From: Yponomeuta sedellus
Lineage: Eukaryota > Arthropoda > Insecta > Lepidoptera > Yponomeutidae
Assembly: GCA_934045075.1 (NCBI GenBank)
Contig: OW203729.1
Coordinates: forward strand, 6,605,816 to 6,669,815
Direction of reading: 5' to 3'
DNA length: 64,000 bases
Part shown: one piece after another, positions 9,873-21,744 of the stretch
Layout of the letters: every line of letters starts with the position of its first letter
How positions within the stretch are numbered: the first letter of the stretch is position 1
Translations under genes and position numbers: made by a program
Notes under the pieces: generated by a model
Databases searched by the model: none
What the model saw: the letters and a program-made list of their open reading frames with translations, nothing else
What the model was told of the DNA's origin: nothing

Positions 9873-11552
9873 GCCGAGATATATTTCAGTGTATTAGTAT
9901 AAATACATCCTATTTGACAGTTCTGAGTAGGATAAATCGAATTACTCTACACAGTGGAGAAGTTACGAAATAGCACACGAAAAAAATCCTAACGTATAGT
10001 CAGAGGAACTAGAGGTTTTATCAGTGACGAAACTGAGTAAAATGCATCAACTCTCTGTGTAATTAATCCCAGTTCGTTAAACCGCCAGATAACAAAGGAT
10101 AGGTAGAGGAAACGCTAGCTTTCACTCTTCCGTGGGCCGCGTGTAGGACGAGCCACAATGGGCAAATTGAGGCGCGTGGGAGGCGCGGATGTGCAAACTG
10201 TACAATGTACGATAGTGGCGGTGTGGCCAACGCAGTGGTGTTATCACGTAAGAGACTGACGCACCAGATTAAAGTTTTAAAGAATGACACCCTTGGCCCC
10301 ATTGAAATTAAGAAAGAAACGGGATAAATAAGAGTCTGGCACGCGCACAGAGGGTTCCGTACAAATTCGTAAACCGACACATATAGCTTAGGAATGTACC
10401 TAGTCTCGCAGTTTATTCCGAGCTTTTTAGGAACTTCAAATAGTTTTTTAATGACCTTTAGTATAAGAAAATATTACTTACCATATTTCATGGGTCTAGG
10501 TCACCAGGAAGTAGTACCCTATGAATTTGATTACCCTTACCTTGCGTATTAAACTATACGTTTTTTCGCGAAATAACGGCGGTAACTTTTTTTCGAATAT
10601 CAGAAGTTTGATTTTTTCACAACTTTGCGGGACTGTAAACCTGAGTTTATGGTTTTAATTTCAACTCGATACTTCAACGCGTTTCCGAGTGACCGGTCTT
10701 GACAGACTCTAACGGACCGGACGTACGGACAACAAAATGATCCTCTAAAGGCATGCGCAGACTCGATTCAGGGGCTTTTGTCCCCGAGGGACAAAAGTCC
10801 CTGAATCGTAAAAAATGTCCTCCGAGTACTTGTCGTGGACTCAACGCCTACGGTGTGCGGTCATTTTGTTCCCCGGAAATTGAGTGAAGCGTACGCTATG
10901 GAAGCAAATATTCTGAGATTATATTGTGTTGTAATTTACATGAAGTTGAAAAGAAAAAGCGTTTTAAAAGAAAACGCCGAACTATTGTCTAGTACGGTCT
11001 CTTGATGTCCTCGGTAACTTGAGAGACTTTTTGTACGGGGTACTTTTAATCTTTCGTGCGCGTTATTCGATACAATGTATAAAAGATCTATATCGACCGA
11101 CAAAAAAGTACCCGGGGGATAGTCCCTCCTTTGCGCAAGCCTTAAGGGCTCCGTTTTTCTTTTTTAAAGTACGAAACCCTAAAAATAAATCGTGTTTCCT
11201 GAAAACGCCAGTTGGATCTAGTTATAGTTTTCATAATTAGTTGGAAGCCCTATCGATCGAGACTATTGAGGCGTTGCCTACACAATGCAGTGCAGTGATT
11301 CATACGTTATCGGAAACCACCGCTCTCATATCAGTCTGCATCAGTGTGATTGACAGAGAGGTACTTGAACGTTTATAGGTTGGTTAATGGAAAACTCAGT
11401 CGGTTTATATCGCATTGTTTTCGCACTTTATTAGCGGTCGATGTCGTGTGGACAGGACAATTAGGAATTCAGAAGCCCACATGGAACTGATTAGGTAGAT
11501 TATCATGAGTACCAAAACGAAAATAAGAGTCCCCAAGAGCTCTGTCTAGTTT
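9873..11552. other. Non-coding, repeat-derived stretch
   Basis: No gene seen. Segments around 10500-10740 and 11140-11190 (CTCCGTTTTTC...GTACGAAACCCTAAAAA) look like a dispersed lepidopteran repeat; a related copy lies around 32920-33320. Confidence 0.5.
10764..10808. other. Imperfect hairpin
   Basis: Inverted arms of about 20 bases (CGATTCAGGGGCTTTTGTCC against GGACAAAAGTCCCTGAATCG) with a tiny loop, inside AT-rich repeat DNA. No T-tract or gene context suggests a terminator. Confidence 0.6.
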
Positions 11553-11702
11553 GAGGATTGTCATCGAAACCTAGATTTTAAGTAAAGCATGAAAAAAAAT
11601 GTGCACGAAATTCTGTAAAGAACTATATATAGTTCTTTACAGAATTTCGTGCACATTTTTTTTCATGCTTTACTTAAAATCTAGGTTTCGATGACAATCC
11701 TC
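11553..11702. repeat. Perfect 150-bp palindrome, no spacer
   Basis: The left arm 11553-11627 is the exact reverse complement of 11628-11702 over all 75 bases, centred on AACTATA|TATAGTT; the symmetry stops abruptly at both ends. It carries no ORF. It could be a foldback insertion, a snapback replication product, or a read or assembly artefact. Confidence 0.95.
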
Positions 11703-12843
11703 TTTTTAAATATTGGCTTAATTAACCTAATTTATACTTTCTTCGCCTTCGTAGGATTCTGCAGTAAGTGGAAGTACTTGAAACTCTTCAAAGAAAATAT
11801 AAACTTCCCCCAAAACATAAAATAAAAAACTTTTAATGTTTTTAGGAGAGAAGTACGACCGTCGTGGTGTCTAATTCCATTTTTGTATCCTATTAAGACT
11901 TTTGTAAAGATGGTTTGTCTGAAAGCTGTTGATGTTAAAATAAAATAAATAATTAAGTACTAACAGGTTGTTTAGGAATGACAAATATGATTATTATAAT
12001 ATCGCCTTATAAGTAAAAATTTCATGTTATATTTTTGCTGATGACATACTGTAAGAAAATCTCTAAATATACTTTTACTCTATAGTTTTACATTTTTAAC
12101 GGTTTAAAATGACGCCAGCGTGCAGCAGTACTGACCAAGGTATCCGAAACACCGAGAACTATGTATGTAATTAAGTTTACCTAATAAACAATCGGGATTA
12201 AGCCGTATATGTAGGAACTGGGGCTGACCCGTGCCGATACCGTCCCGTATGTATCAATGTCGAATAGGCATGCATTAGCGATTCAAATGGGAACTATCCG
12301 GTGCTTGGCTAGCCATAGCTATGCCATGCAAGCAAAAACATGCACTTTTACATTTGGCGTACAGACTTTTTCCCGTTTTCGATAAGGGCGTCCTGGATGG
12401 CTTTTTCTATTCATTCATTCATTTACAGGCTACATACTGTGCAATACAAGTACGTAACATTTACAATTCAGTACAGAAACTTTTTGTTTTTCTCCATCAG
12501 CTCAAATAATACCCAAGTCCGAATACATACAGAAACTCACGCTTGTTATTCAGAGGGATAGAGAGAGAAAAGGTTTTATCACTGCTACCAACCTGACAAA
12601 CCTATTTCAACGCCCGAGTCACTAATAGATAACATTACATGTATAGCCTAAGCTTTCCCTGAAACGCAAACGCGAATCTTTTAATTCCTTATTAACATCC
12701 TAACACAGGCTTAGTTTTAAACCGACTTTAAAAAAGGAAGAGGTTTGCAATTCGCCTTTCATATTATATTATACCTTGTTGGGACGTCATTATCTTTTTT
12801 TTACACCCAAGTGGGACCTAATTTAAATTTTGTCAACATTTAT
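11703..12843. other. Non-coding AT-rich stretch
   Basis: No coding exon, RNA gene or clear repeat boundary could be supported here. Confidence 0.5.
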
Positions 12844-13157
12844 TGAACCAAGTGATTGGATTCAATCATTCGAGTTAAGCAACAGGCGCGGTCAGATGCA
12901 GGATGGGTGACCGTCCCGTGACTACTGCTGTGGCATTTTTCCGAGCGGTTCCGTGCTTCGCAAGGCACGTTGAGCCGTTGTCATGTCAGAGGCCTTATGG
13001 GCGGCTAGATAACTTCTGACAGTAAGGCCCGCCACTGTCTTACAATCGTCCACCAACCCGGACTTGGCCCCCGTGGTGGAGTATGGTCTAACCATCTTGT
13101 GATGCAGGGCGAGACCCATGCCTCAGCAGTGGGGACATACAATGGTTGATATCGATT
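12844..13157 (+). repeat. 5S rRNA-like SINE, copy 3 (best 5S match)
   Basis: The clearest copy: GAGTTAAGCAACAGGCGCGG then TCAG and GGATGGGTGACCG, in the order and spacing of the 5S rRNA internal control region. The shared body follows (GGCATTTTTCCGAGCGGTTC, CTTCTGACAGTAAGGCCCG, GGACTTGGCCCCCGTGGTGG) and the tail GGGGACATACAATGGTTGA. Confidence 0.7.
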
Positions 13158-15633
13158 TTTGATTGGATCCACAAGTCATGAAATTATTCTGTTTAGTGCT
13201 CGTTTTCTTGGCACACGGATTAGATAGTCATCAACACCAAGGCCACAGCTCAAACAGATTAATTGAAGAAAGTTGAAGTGGCGGTGGGCTGCCACAGCCG
13301 ACAGCCGAAGGACCAAGACTTTTCGAATGGAGTCCACGAACTGGCGAACGCTTCGCTGGACGCCCACCGGCTCGCTGATCAGAGGATCTGAGGCAGATTG
13401 CTGGCAGAAGCTGTGTGAGATTTACTCTTATGATACAGATACGTGCTCTTATGTACATAATAACAGTGCAATAAATATTATGAGGTATACTGGACTCTTG
13501 TAGACTTTACCTCTCATTGTATACTGTCCTATAGGTATACATGGCGCGCCAGTATTAATTAACAATAAAATGTTATTATGTGACTCTTTAGTGGAACTAA
13601 AACTTCTTTTCGGTATATTTTTAAGACTGATTTTTGTTAAAAAACCTATCATGTAAGAATACTACGAGTACAGCGATGTCTCAGAAAGAATGTTCAGAGT
13701 CCTTTAGCTAGCACGCTAAGTGGACATAAAACGTAAAACAAAACTAACTTGAGACATCTCTGTACGAAAACGTATGCTGATAGATTCGTCTGCACATTCA
13801 CTATCTTCACCCGTTCTCATACAGCGAGAAGCACTCTGCACTTATATTATGCGCGTTAAAATGTAATCTTATAGAATTCCTGACATTTGCTATCTCAATT
13901 ATGAATGAAATGTTAGCTAAGGGTTGAGAAATCCTCCAGGATTTGATGCGCATACTTAGACGGCTGCTTAGATCTTTAGTCATGTGAGCTCCGATGTACT
14001 TCGATGCTATGGCAAGTCCTGTGTACCGTAAAATTGTTACCTAACTATGGTCCTAACAATGCGGAGGCTGATTATAATCAAAATCAGCGCTTGCACTCCA
14101 CACCCTACGATGAATATAGAACGGAATCACAGGTGGGTACATTCCGAAATTATTCGGTGCTGTATGTACCTCTATGATTATCTTGTTTGTATAGAAAAGG
14201 CTGCAAGCGAATGGTTCTAGTTGAAATGTTTTGGAAGCGTTAGTAATTTTTTTTACGGTTTCGCTGTACAGGCAAGATTATCGCAATATAGATTTGTTAC
14301 TCGTCCGTCTTTGATTGTTTTACTCCCGCAGTCAAAAGTTTTTCACAGGTCGGAGATACATTACTGACCATGACGAGTAAGTTCAAATGTTGTGTGGATG
14401 TTATGTTGTACTTAATCGGTAATGTATGACTTAATCTGGGGTGTACCTAAATAGCTATCGGGTAAGCTATGGTTTAGCTGGTTTCTAGGGGATCGATTTC
14501 AGCGCATTTTATATGAGCTAAGGCAAAGAAAATTTTCAGCTCTATGCATGTAGGTACATATAATACCTCATACAACGTGTTATTAATTGAGGAAAAATCT
14601 GAAAACCGTTTCTTACTACTTACGTAATTTTAAATTCTTGATTTATTTTATATAAATAGTCCGCATGAACATTTAAAATTGTACTTATTGAAGTAAAAGT
14701 TTATTTCTCACCATAAAGAACAACATTTAGGAACGGTATTATAAGCCTTGAGGGCTTTACAAAATCACTTAAAGGCTAATGGTACAATTATCAATTCAAC
14801 TAATTGCCAAACTAGGTGGTCCTGTATTTTGACAATTAGTTTGTTTTGTACATAATGTACAGATCTATTTTAGACATTATTAATTTAAGTATTGTGCGTC
14901 TCAAGTATACAGATGCATTGGTGAATATGGTTAGTTATTACTTAATTGTATGTGAATGTGTGTGTGTGTGTGTGTGTGTGTGTGAGCCTGTATGTGTGAG
15001 AGAGAGCGTGATGTGTAAGTTGCAGCATATGAGTAGAGAGCTGTAAGAATTGAAAGCGATGAAAGGCGCGATAATAACATCGATACTGTGATATTTTTTC
15101 TGCAATACTTCAATAATTGTACAGTAACGGACGGTACCATCATCGCAATTACCGCATCGCAAGATAATTATATTAACCGAATATAAGTATAATATACGTT
15201 ACTAGCAAAGCCAGGAGCGCTGAAATTATGTAGGAACATAACAAAATTAATTTTAAAATTTCCTTTTTTATACAATAAAATATTCTCTGTCTGTCTATCA
15301 GTTGAAACCTTTTTTACACCAATAGTTCTGTAGCATGTAACATGGTAAGTAAGGAATAGCTGGGCCAGTTGATCAAATATTTAGCCTACTGCATTTGTAA
15401 CAAAGGCAATCCTTGAAATACTTATGAGGCATTGACCTTTCTCGCCTTTATGATCCTGACAAACGAAAAAAAACGGAGAGCAGACGTAGGCATTTCTCCT
15501 AGCTTTTCCAACGAGTAGGTTTGACTAGGATTTTGGACTGCAAGCGCTTCACTGTAGGAACGTCTTAATTTCGTTGTTATTAAAATTTTGTGCAAAAGAA
15601 ACATAATTACATCGGCACATTACATAAGGAATC
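13158..15633. other. Non-coding stretch with (GT)n microsatellite
   Basis: No supported gene. A (TG)n run lies at about 14957-14984 and produces spurious His/Thr and Cys/Val open frames on both strands. The short GC-richer segment at 13270-13420 may be a worn LINE fragment but is too degraded to assign. Confidence 0.5.
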
Positions 15634-15976
15634 ATCATCATGTCAGGCTTTACTAGTCCACTGCTGGACATAGCCCTACCTTAAAGAGCGCCACGTTGTG
15701 CTATCATAGGGAGTAATGCCCATAATCCCCACGCTGGGCATGCGGGTTGGGGATCGCAGTTCGGTGGAATAATTCCTTCCCAATTCTTCCCGCGGGTGTT
15801 GTAAAAGGCGACTAAGGGACGCAAACCGGGGGGTGGGCAGCAGCGCCCCCTGCACTAATAATTGTAGTGCAGGGGGCGCTGCTGCCCATCCCCCGGTTTG
15901 CGTCCCTTAGTCGCCTTTTACGACACCCGCGGGAAGAATTGGGTTGGTGCTATTCTCTAGGCCGACACGACACATA
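15634..15976. repeat. Dispersed repeat (family D) forming a large inverted repeat
   Basis: Contains TTTACTAGTCCACTGCTGGA, CATAGCCCTACC and ATCCCCACGCTGGGCATG, a signature shared with 18497-18672, 48712-48885, 54434-54526 and 60690-60800 (reversed). In this copy 15779-15859 and about 15863-15943 are inverted near-copies (CCCGCGGGTG...AAAGGCGACTAAGGGACG) around a loop near TAATAATTG. Confidence 0.8.
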
Positions 15977-16510
15977 AGGAATACTATGTACAAATACCAA
16001 GGATTCTTTTCAAATACGCACTTGTTTTGGCTAAGTTGTTTTTGTGATCTTACTTTAAGTGCATATTTTATGTTGTTTAATTTTTTAATGATTAATTAAA
16101 ATTAATGGAATATTATTTAATTGTGTTTAGTATGCAAAGAGAGTAACTAATAAAAAATAACCCTAGTATTTAGACCTTTCTAGACTTTTGTGTGGATTTG
16201 GCCCTCTAACAAAAATTTGCGCCTTAAACCCTAAATTTCTCACCAGATCCCTCGTTGGTTACCGCCAATCCATGGTTGCGTATACTCAATATTTTATTGA
16301 CCAATCCAAAAACACTGCATGCCTGACTTAGGTATAGGGGAGAGATTTAATTACGGTACATACCCTAAAACAAATACCTAGACCAACAAAAAATTAAAAA
16401 GTACCTACAAAAGTAATTTTTATAGTCTCTGTGCTACGCCGCGGACAGACAGGACGACTGGCATGGCGAAAGTATAAAGGTTTCTTGTTGACTACAGACC
16501 CCTAGAAGGG
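15977..16510. other. Non-coding AT-rich stretch
   Basis: Nothing supportable was seen between the family D repeat and the next 5S-like SINE. Confidence 0.5.
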
Positions 16511-16866
16511 CTCGTGGCCAAGTCGAATCGAGTGATTGGAATCAATCACTTGAGTTTAGCAATAGGTGCAGCATGGGTGACCGTCCCGTGACTACTGCTA
16601 GTGGCATTTTTTACGAGCGCTTCCACAAGGGACGTTAATCCGTTGGCGCCGGCTGTCATGTAATGGCAGTCGTTAAGCTATGTCAGAGGCCTTATGGAAG
16701 CAGCCCATACGATAACTTCTGACAGTAAGGCCCGCCACTGTCTTACAATCCTTCACCAACCCGGACTTGGCCCCCGTGGTGGTGTATATGACCACCACGA
16801 AGGCCAAACTTCCTGCGATGCAAGAAGAGACCCTTGTCCCAGCAGTGGGAACATACAAGGGTCGAC
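16511..16866 (+). repeat. 5S rRNA-like SINE, copy 4
   Basis: Starts CTCGTGGCCAAGTCGAATCG, followed by the GTGATTGGAATCAATCAC head palindrome, a GAGTTTAGCAATAGG box, GCATGGGTGACCG and the complete shared body to CAGCAGTGGGAACATACAAG. It has lost part of the 5S intermediate element. Confidence 0.65.
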
Positions 16867-18496
16867 AAAACCCTAAAAAGCGTATTGGATAACGGTCTGC
16901 CAAAAATTCCGTTCGGGACCCCCCCCACCAAACCATCACACTTGCTGGATGATGCGAAAGCAACGCTGTATTTTTCACAGAGAAGTTGGGACCTTTTAGC
17001 ATTACCTACTTTGTAATTTTGTCGATAAAATGATAAATTTTTCTTCAACGCTAAAAACGTTTCCGATCGTGTCTCTTAACTCCCGGCATCGAATAAGCTT
17101 CAATTTTCATAGGTGTTCATTTAAGTAATTAAGATTTAAAGTAATTAACGTATAGGCTCTTACTTTGAGATCATATGTCAATATTCCGTTTCTGATATTC
17201 TCGTAGTGAGTTTGACTTGGGTTTCGGCGAAGTCGCTCTCTGATCAACTTGATGCTCGGAGTTTTAACAATGGTATGACGGCTACTTCTCGGGCGGTCAT
17301 CAAGAAAACAGGTCTCCCTGTACCGCTTCAGTGTGTAGTAAAAATTACGGCTAGCCCCAAGATATTCTATTTCACTAAAATCTCTATAGGATATTTAGCA
17401 GCTTTATGCAGCAAAACAGAGCGCAAATCTCTCGTTACCGCCATTTGGATACGTAATAAGTACAACTACATGCACAAAGGACATGAATAAACAGTTTTTT
17501 TGGCATGTTCCTAATTCTAAATTATGAGCAATCCTGGCAAAGTGGCCAGTACATCAGGTAGGTAGTTATACACTCAATATGTGAAGACATAGGGTAGGTA
17601 TTTAAAAATAAATTACACTTAATTGACTATAAATACCTACAGTTGGATGCCTTCAAAATTAAAAGGTCTAACAAACCTCGTTGCTAAGCGAATTTGAGAC
17701 ACGAAAATTCGTAATCATTCAAGGCTACAGATAGGCTTGTCGTCTTAATATTTGAATAAACAACAGGTTACTGTCTCATGCTCTGCTAGACCGACAAGAG
17801 CCTTGACCTGGCGGATCGGTCGCCGATTTGCGACGGCAAAACGTTTACACTTACCTAGTTAATAGCAGATTAACCCATTGTTTCTCGCTAAAAGCCCTAA
17901 AAGTCTTTTTATCCACTGTTAACAGCTGTCAGTAAAAAAGTGCAGCATTTACGTCAGCATTATATGAAAAAGAATTCTTCATTGAGTTATTGCATGAGAA
18001 ACCTAACGATTTCCTAATAACTAGGTAGATAATTAGGAGTAAAAACTGTAGGTTTCGTATGGAAGTCACATCCATAGCTATTCAGTATGTGACTGAGTAA
18101 AACATCTGAACATCCAATTATCTATACAAGCTATCACTATAATGTTAGCATTTTTTAATGATGGGGAAGTCTATTTCTTAAGGCTTGTGTTAATAACACA
18201 ATATAATGTTTAAGTACATGTATTTGAAAATGGATAATTTTGTGTCATATTTCTGGATAATTGTTTTTAAAGCTTGTTGTGAACTGGCCAGACGCATCTT
18301 GTTTGTTACATGGAAAGGGATTCACACACTCATTGGATGGGTTACTCATTGATGCAACTACCTACAGAATAAGCTATTTATGTATAACATTGCAGTGCCC
18401 TTACAGGGTCATCTTGCGGACCATTATATATGTTAAGACCTATTTTGTACCACATGAAGCAATAAACAAACTTGAACTTGAAATCTTACATTCTTC
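16867..18496. other. Non-coding stretch
   Basis: An open frame of 94 codons at 17206-17490 has no recognizable domain, acidic/basic patterning or splice context, so I do not call a gene. Nothing else stands out. Confidence 0.4.
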
Positions 18497-18672
18497 TTCA
18501 GGCTTTATTAGTCCACTGATGGACATAGCCCTCCCCTAATGAGCGCAAGGTTGTGCCATCATTGGGGGGTAATGCCCATAATCCCCACGCTGGGCATGCA
18601 GGTTGGGGATCGCAGTTTGGTGGAATTGTACTGCAGGGGGCGCTGCTGCCCACCCCCTGGTTTATATCCCTT
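18497..18672 (+). repeat. Dispersed repeat family D, copy 2
   Basis: GGCTTTATTAGTCCACTGAT, ATGGACATAGCCCTCCCC and ATAATCCCCACGCTGGGCAT match the copy at 15634-15976; it ends in GCAGGGGGCGCTGCTGCCCA. Confidence 0.8.
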
Positions 18673-19262
18673 ATTGAAATTGTTGGAATTGGGAATCAGG
18701 AATTTCCTTTCTAGCATATTTTTTATTTTTTGATGAGTACATCATGTATTTGTATAAGAATTTGGAATATCAACATCAATAATACTCCCAGTTAAACTTT
18801 GATTCACCAGAATATAATTGTGTTTGGTGTTACATCGATTATAAATATTAATTACCTAGTTCAAGTTGGTATGGAATTCAGGCGCTGCCATATGGCTGCT
18901 GTCGGCATTGGGACAGATGGGGGAAGTCTGCCTGCCCTGAAAATCTAGAACCCGTTCCAGGACGTTGGGTTAATTTTATTTTATTTATTATGTGACTAAA
19001 AGAGGTGATATGGTTACCATTTACATATTTTGTATTTTATTTCGATTGACCCATATTCTGCAAACTTTGTGTTAAAGGAAAAGTTCGAGGTACACCATAA
19101 ATAAATAAAAAATCACAACCCAATAATATCTATTGTCTGTCAAAAATATAGGTACTTGTTATTTGTAACTTACATGTAGTTAGGAGTTCTGTTTTCTCTT
19201 TTATTTAGATAATTAATGGTAAACCTGTAATTCAGCATTATAAATAAATTTAAGCTATATGT

Positions 19263-19600
19263 ATTTTAGAAAATTAAATGTGTGTTGGTGAATTTCTTGG
19301 TATTCTTGGTATAACCAAAATTTTAGTAAAATAAATAAACAACATCTACATTTTAATTACAGGTCTCTTGAAATTCTGGACCCCTAGTGTATGAGACACA
19401 GATTTTCACAAACCATTGGCCCTTTATGTATTTTATAAATTAAGTGCTTGTTGGTAAAATCGTTGAGATAGTTGCTATAACCAAAATGTTGGTAAAATAA
19501 GTATGATAACAACATCAACATAATATTTACAGGTTTCTTGAAATTATGGACTCCCAGTTCAAATCACACAAATCATTGGCTATCTACAAAATTCTTTGAG
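19263..19600. repeat. Diverged tandem duplication, period ~167 bp
   Basis: Two successive blocks share, in order, TGTTGGT, GCTATAACCAAAA or GGTATAACCAAAA, AACAACATC, TTACAGG and CTTGAAATT(C/A)TGGAC. The unit is AT-rich and non-coding and lies in the presumed first intron of the minus-strand gene that starts at 20149. Confidence 0.7.
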
Positions 19601-19979
19601 AATTAAATTAAGAATTAAAATAAGCCTTTTGGTTATTTTGGTAGCATGTATTGATGGACTGAATTCATAAGGGATTCCCCTCACAAAAATATCATTATTG
19701 TAAAAGCACATTCTTAAAATTCCTCATAGTGGTAAATAGAAAAACATAACCACAGATTATATCTGCCTCTGACACTCAACTTTTGCAACATAAGCAAACA
19801 ACAAATATTGTTCTTTTTATGCCCATATTATGTCGAAAATTCAGTTTACCTATAAACAATCACAATTAGACTCATTATATAAATAACTGCACACTAATAG
19901 TGAAGAAGAGGTAGCTACTTCATGATAACTGGTGGGCACGGCGAAAATTATAAGTAGATAAAGTAAAATATATACTCAC

Positions 19980-20149
19980 TTTTCGCTCAGATACTGGGTG
20001 GTCCAGTATAGCACTTCGCCCGGTAGTTCAGCTTCCGTTATGGTGTAGCCAGCTATCTGAACAGGTAGCTGGTCCTCAGGGTTTACCGTTGCCGCGAAGT
20101 TCTCGAAGAACTCCCGGTACGCCGTCAAATAGTCCTCTTTGTCACTCAT
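19980..20149 (-). CDS. First coding exon of an unidentified protein
   Basis: On the minus strand an ATG at 20149 opens a 56-codon exon beginning MSDKEDYLTAYREFFENF and containing NPEDQLPVQIAGYTITEAEL. It ends after LPGEVLYWTTQYLSE in phase 2 at a strong donor (AA|GTGAGT). It is acidic, has no signal peptide and is markedly more GC-rich than its surroundings, as lepidopteran coding exons are. A CRE-like site lies about 500 bases upstream. I do not recognise the family. The downstream exons were not found between here and 14 kb and may lie further left or beyond the window. Confidence 0.65.
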
Positions 20150-20647
20150 CTTCCAAAAAGCCTCACAGGCCTACAGGTCAACGGAATACAAATTTTTTAC
20201 CTCTATTACGAACGAGTCGTACAGCTTGGAAACAAAAACACTACGAAAGTACGGAGTAAAACCGCTACTCAGAATTGAGGTATCACTCTTTCATTTACAC
20301 TTAGATCTAATAATACTTTTTGTTTCCTGTATTGGAGTTTTAGACCAAAACATCGAAAATATCAGTCCATCATCACGTCATTCACAAATCACAAAACACA
20401 CACACACACACACCCCGTCAGTCAGTGTTACCAGCCCTAGCAGACTGACTTAGAAACAGGAAATATGCTTTTAACATTGTTAATTTGTTAACGAAATGTG
20501 GATTATTTAGACACGTTTAAAATATAGCACTTCCAAATACTAGAGCGGATAGAGTACAAAAATTAAAATATGTTACTTTTTAATGACTCAAATCCACAAA
20601 ATTATTGTCCACAAAAGAATTAAACGCGGTGGCTTGGTTCGCTATTG

Positions 20648-20655
20648 TGACGTCA
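20648..20655. promoter_or_regulatory. CRE-like palindrome TGACGTCA
   Basis: A perfect TGACGTCA followed by a GC-rich stretch (AAAGGCCGCGCAGTTGGCC) about 500 bp upstream of the ATG at 20149. It may mark the promoter of that gene. Caution: the same octamer also occurs inside the 441-bp MITE family and elsewhere in the window, so it could be repeat-derived. Confidence 0.35.
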
Positions 20656-21167
20656 CAGTTTCTAAAAGGCCGCGCAGTTGGCCGGGCGAGCGTGAGTATT
20701 CATTCATATTTAAATATATTTAGTTAACAAGATGCTAGTTAATATCGACCTTTTTTCTCCCCTTATAACAAAAAAATATTTCTTGGTCAAAATTTGTCAA
20801 ATTCATTTTTGTTCTTAAAGTACACACATAACCTCACTTTTATACCTACTTCAGAATCCCAGTGATTAATCTAGTTCATTTCTTTCGAATTCTGTAATTA
20901 AATAAAACATTTAGTTTGGATGTTATATAATTACCGAATAGTTTCTTCTAATATCGTGACAATTTTTTCCCTTTTCCAACACCATGGGATATCTAAATTA
21001 CGTGCAATGTCGTATTTTTTGTGTTGTTGGGCCCAATATGACGACAATACTCGTATTTAGACCCATCGTCAAATTACCCCAACAAATATTGCATTTTAGC
21101 ATTATCGAGAAAATATTATTCTACAATACTGGATTTCTGGCAATAGTTCGAAGAAAAGAGGCTATGT

Positions 21168-21227
21168 TCCCAGTGGAACAGAAAAAAACATTGGCAATAG
21201 CCAATGTTTTTTTCTGTTCCACTGGGA
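21168..21227. other. Perfect 28-bp hairpin
   Basis: TCCCAGTGGAACAG...ACATTGGC is followed by the loop AATA and its exact complement, giving a 28-bp perfect stem. It sits inside an AT-rich region with no gene; a MITE core or snapback event is possible. Confidence 0.9.
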
Positions 21228-21590
21228 GAAAAAAGTCCTATTTTCAAGTACTAGCAGTTAGTCATATCTTCTTAGTAACTAAACATATTAATAAAAAAAA
21301 ACAACACAGTTTATTCTTAATATTTTTTATGTTTAATCTCTTTAGATGGGCTACGCCAAATTAAATTTTACAGTACTTCAATTGTCAATCGTAAAAATAC
21401 AATTTATCGAGAACAGTAAAAACTGTAACTGTACTGTTAAAATTGTAGGATTTGGCAACCCTGCTCGGCATTTTGCCGCGGGGTGTCAAGAATTCAATCA
21501 ATAGTGATGGATATTAGAGAGTGAGTGAATGAATGAATTCTTAGTCGAATTTCTGCAAAAGATCTCAGACTACCTATTTCATGGCGGGCC

Positions 21591-21744
21591 ACTGAAGTTT
21601 GTTAATAATTTCGACATTTCCGAATTGTTCATATAAATATGTACTTGACAGTTTGGTACAGGTCAAACTGAAGTTTGTTAATAATTTCAACATTTCCGAA
21701 TTGTTCATATAAATATGTACTTGACAGTTTGGTACAGGTCAAAT
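21591..21744. repeat. 76-bp tandem duplication
   Basis: ACTGAAGTTTGTTAATAATT starts at 21591 and again at 21667; the units are nearly identical (one C/A change in TTTCGACATT/TTTCAACATT), so the duplication is recent. Confidence 0.92.

Noticed and set aside
13270..13460. GC-richer segment with RTLRWTPTGSLIRG-like reading, possible LINE end
   Set aside because: Only a vague RWTP..RG resemblance over a short stretch; no continuous frame or borders.
14846..15162. Cys/Val- and His/Thr-rich open frames
   Set aside because: They are translations of the (TG)n microsatellite.
20984..21364. 126-codon plus-strand ORF
   Set aside because: It runs through the 28-bp hairpin, has no domain and has unpatterned AT-rich composition.
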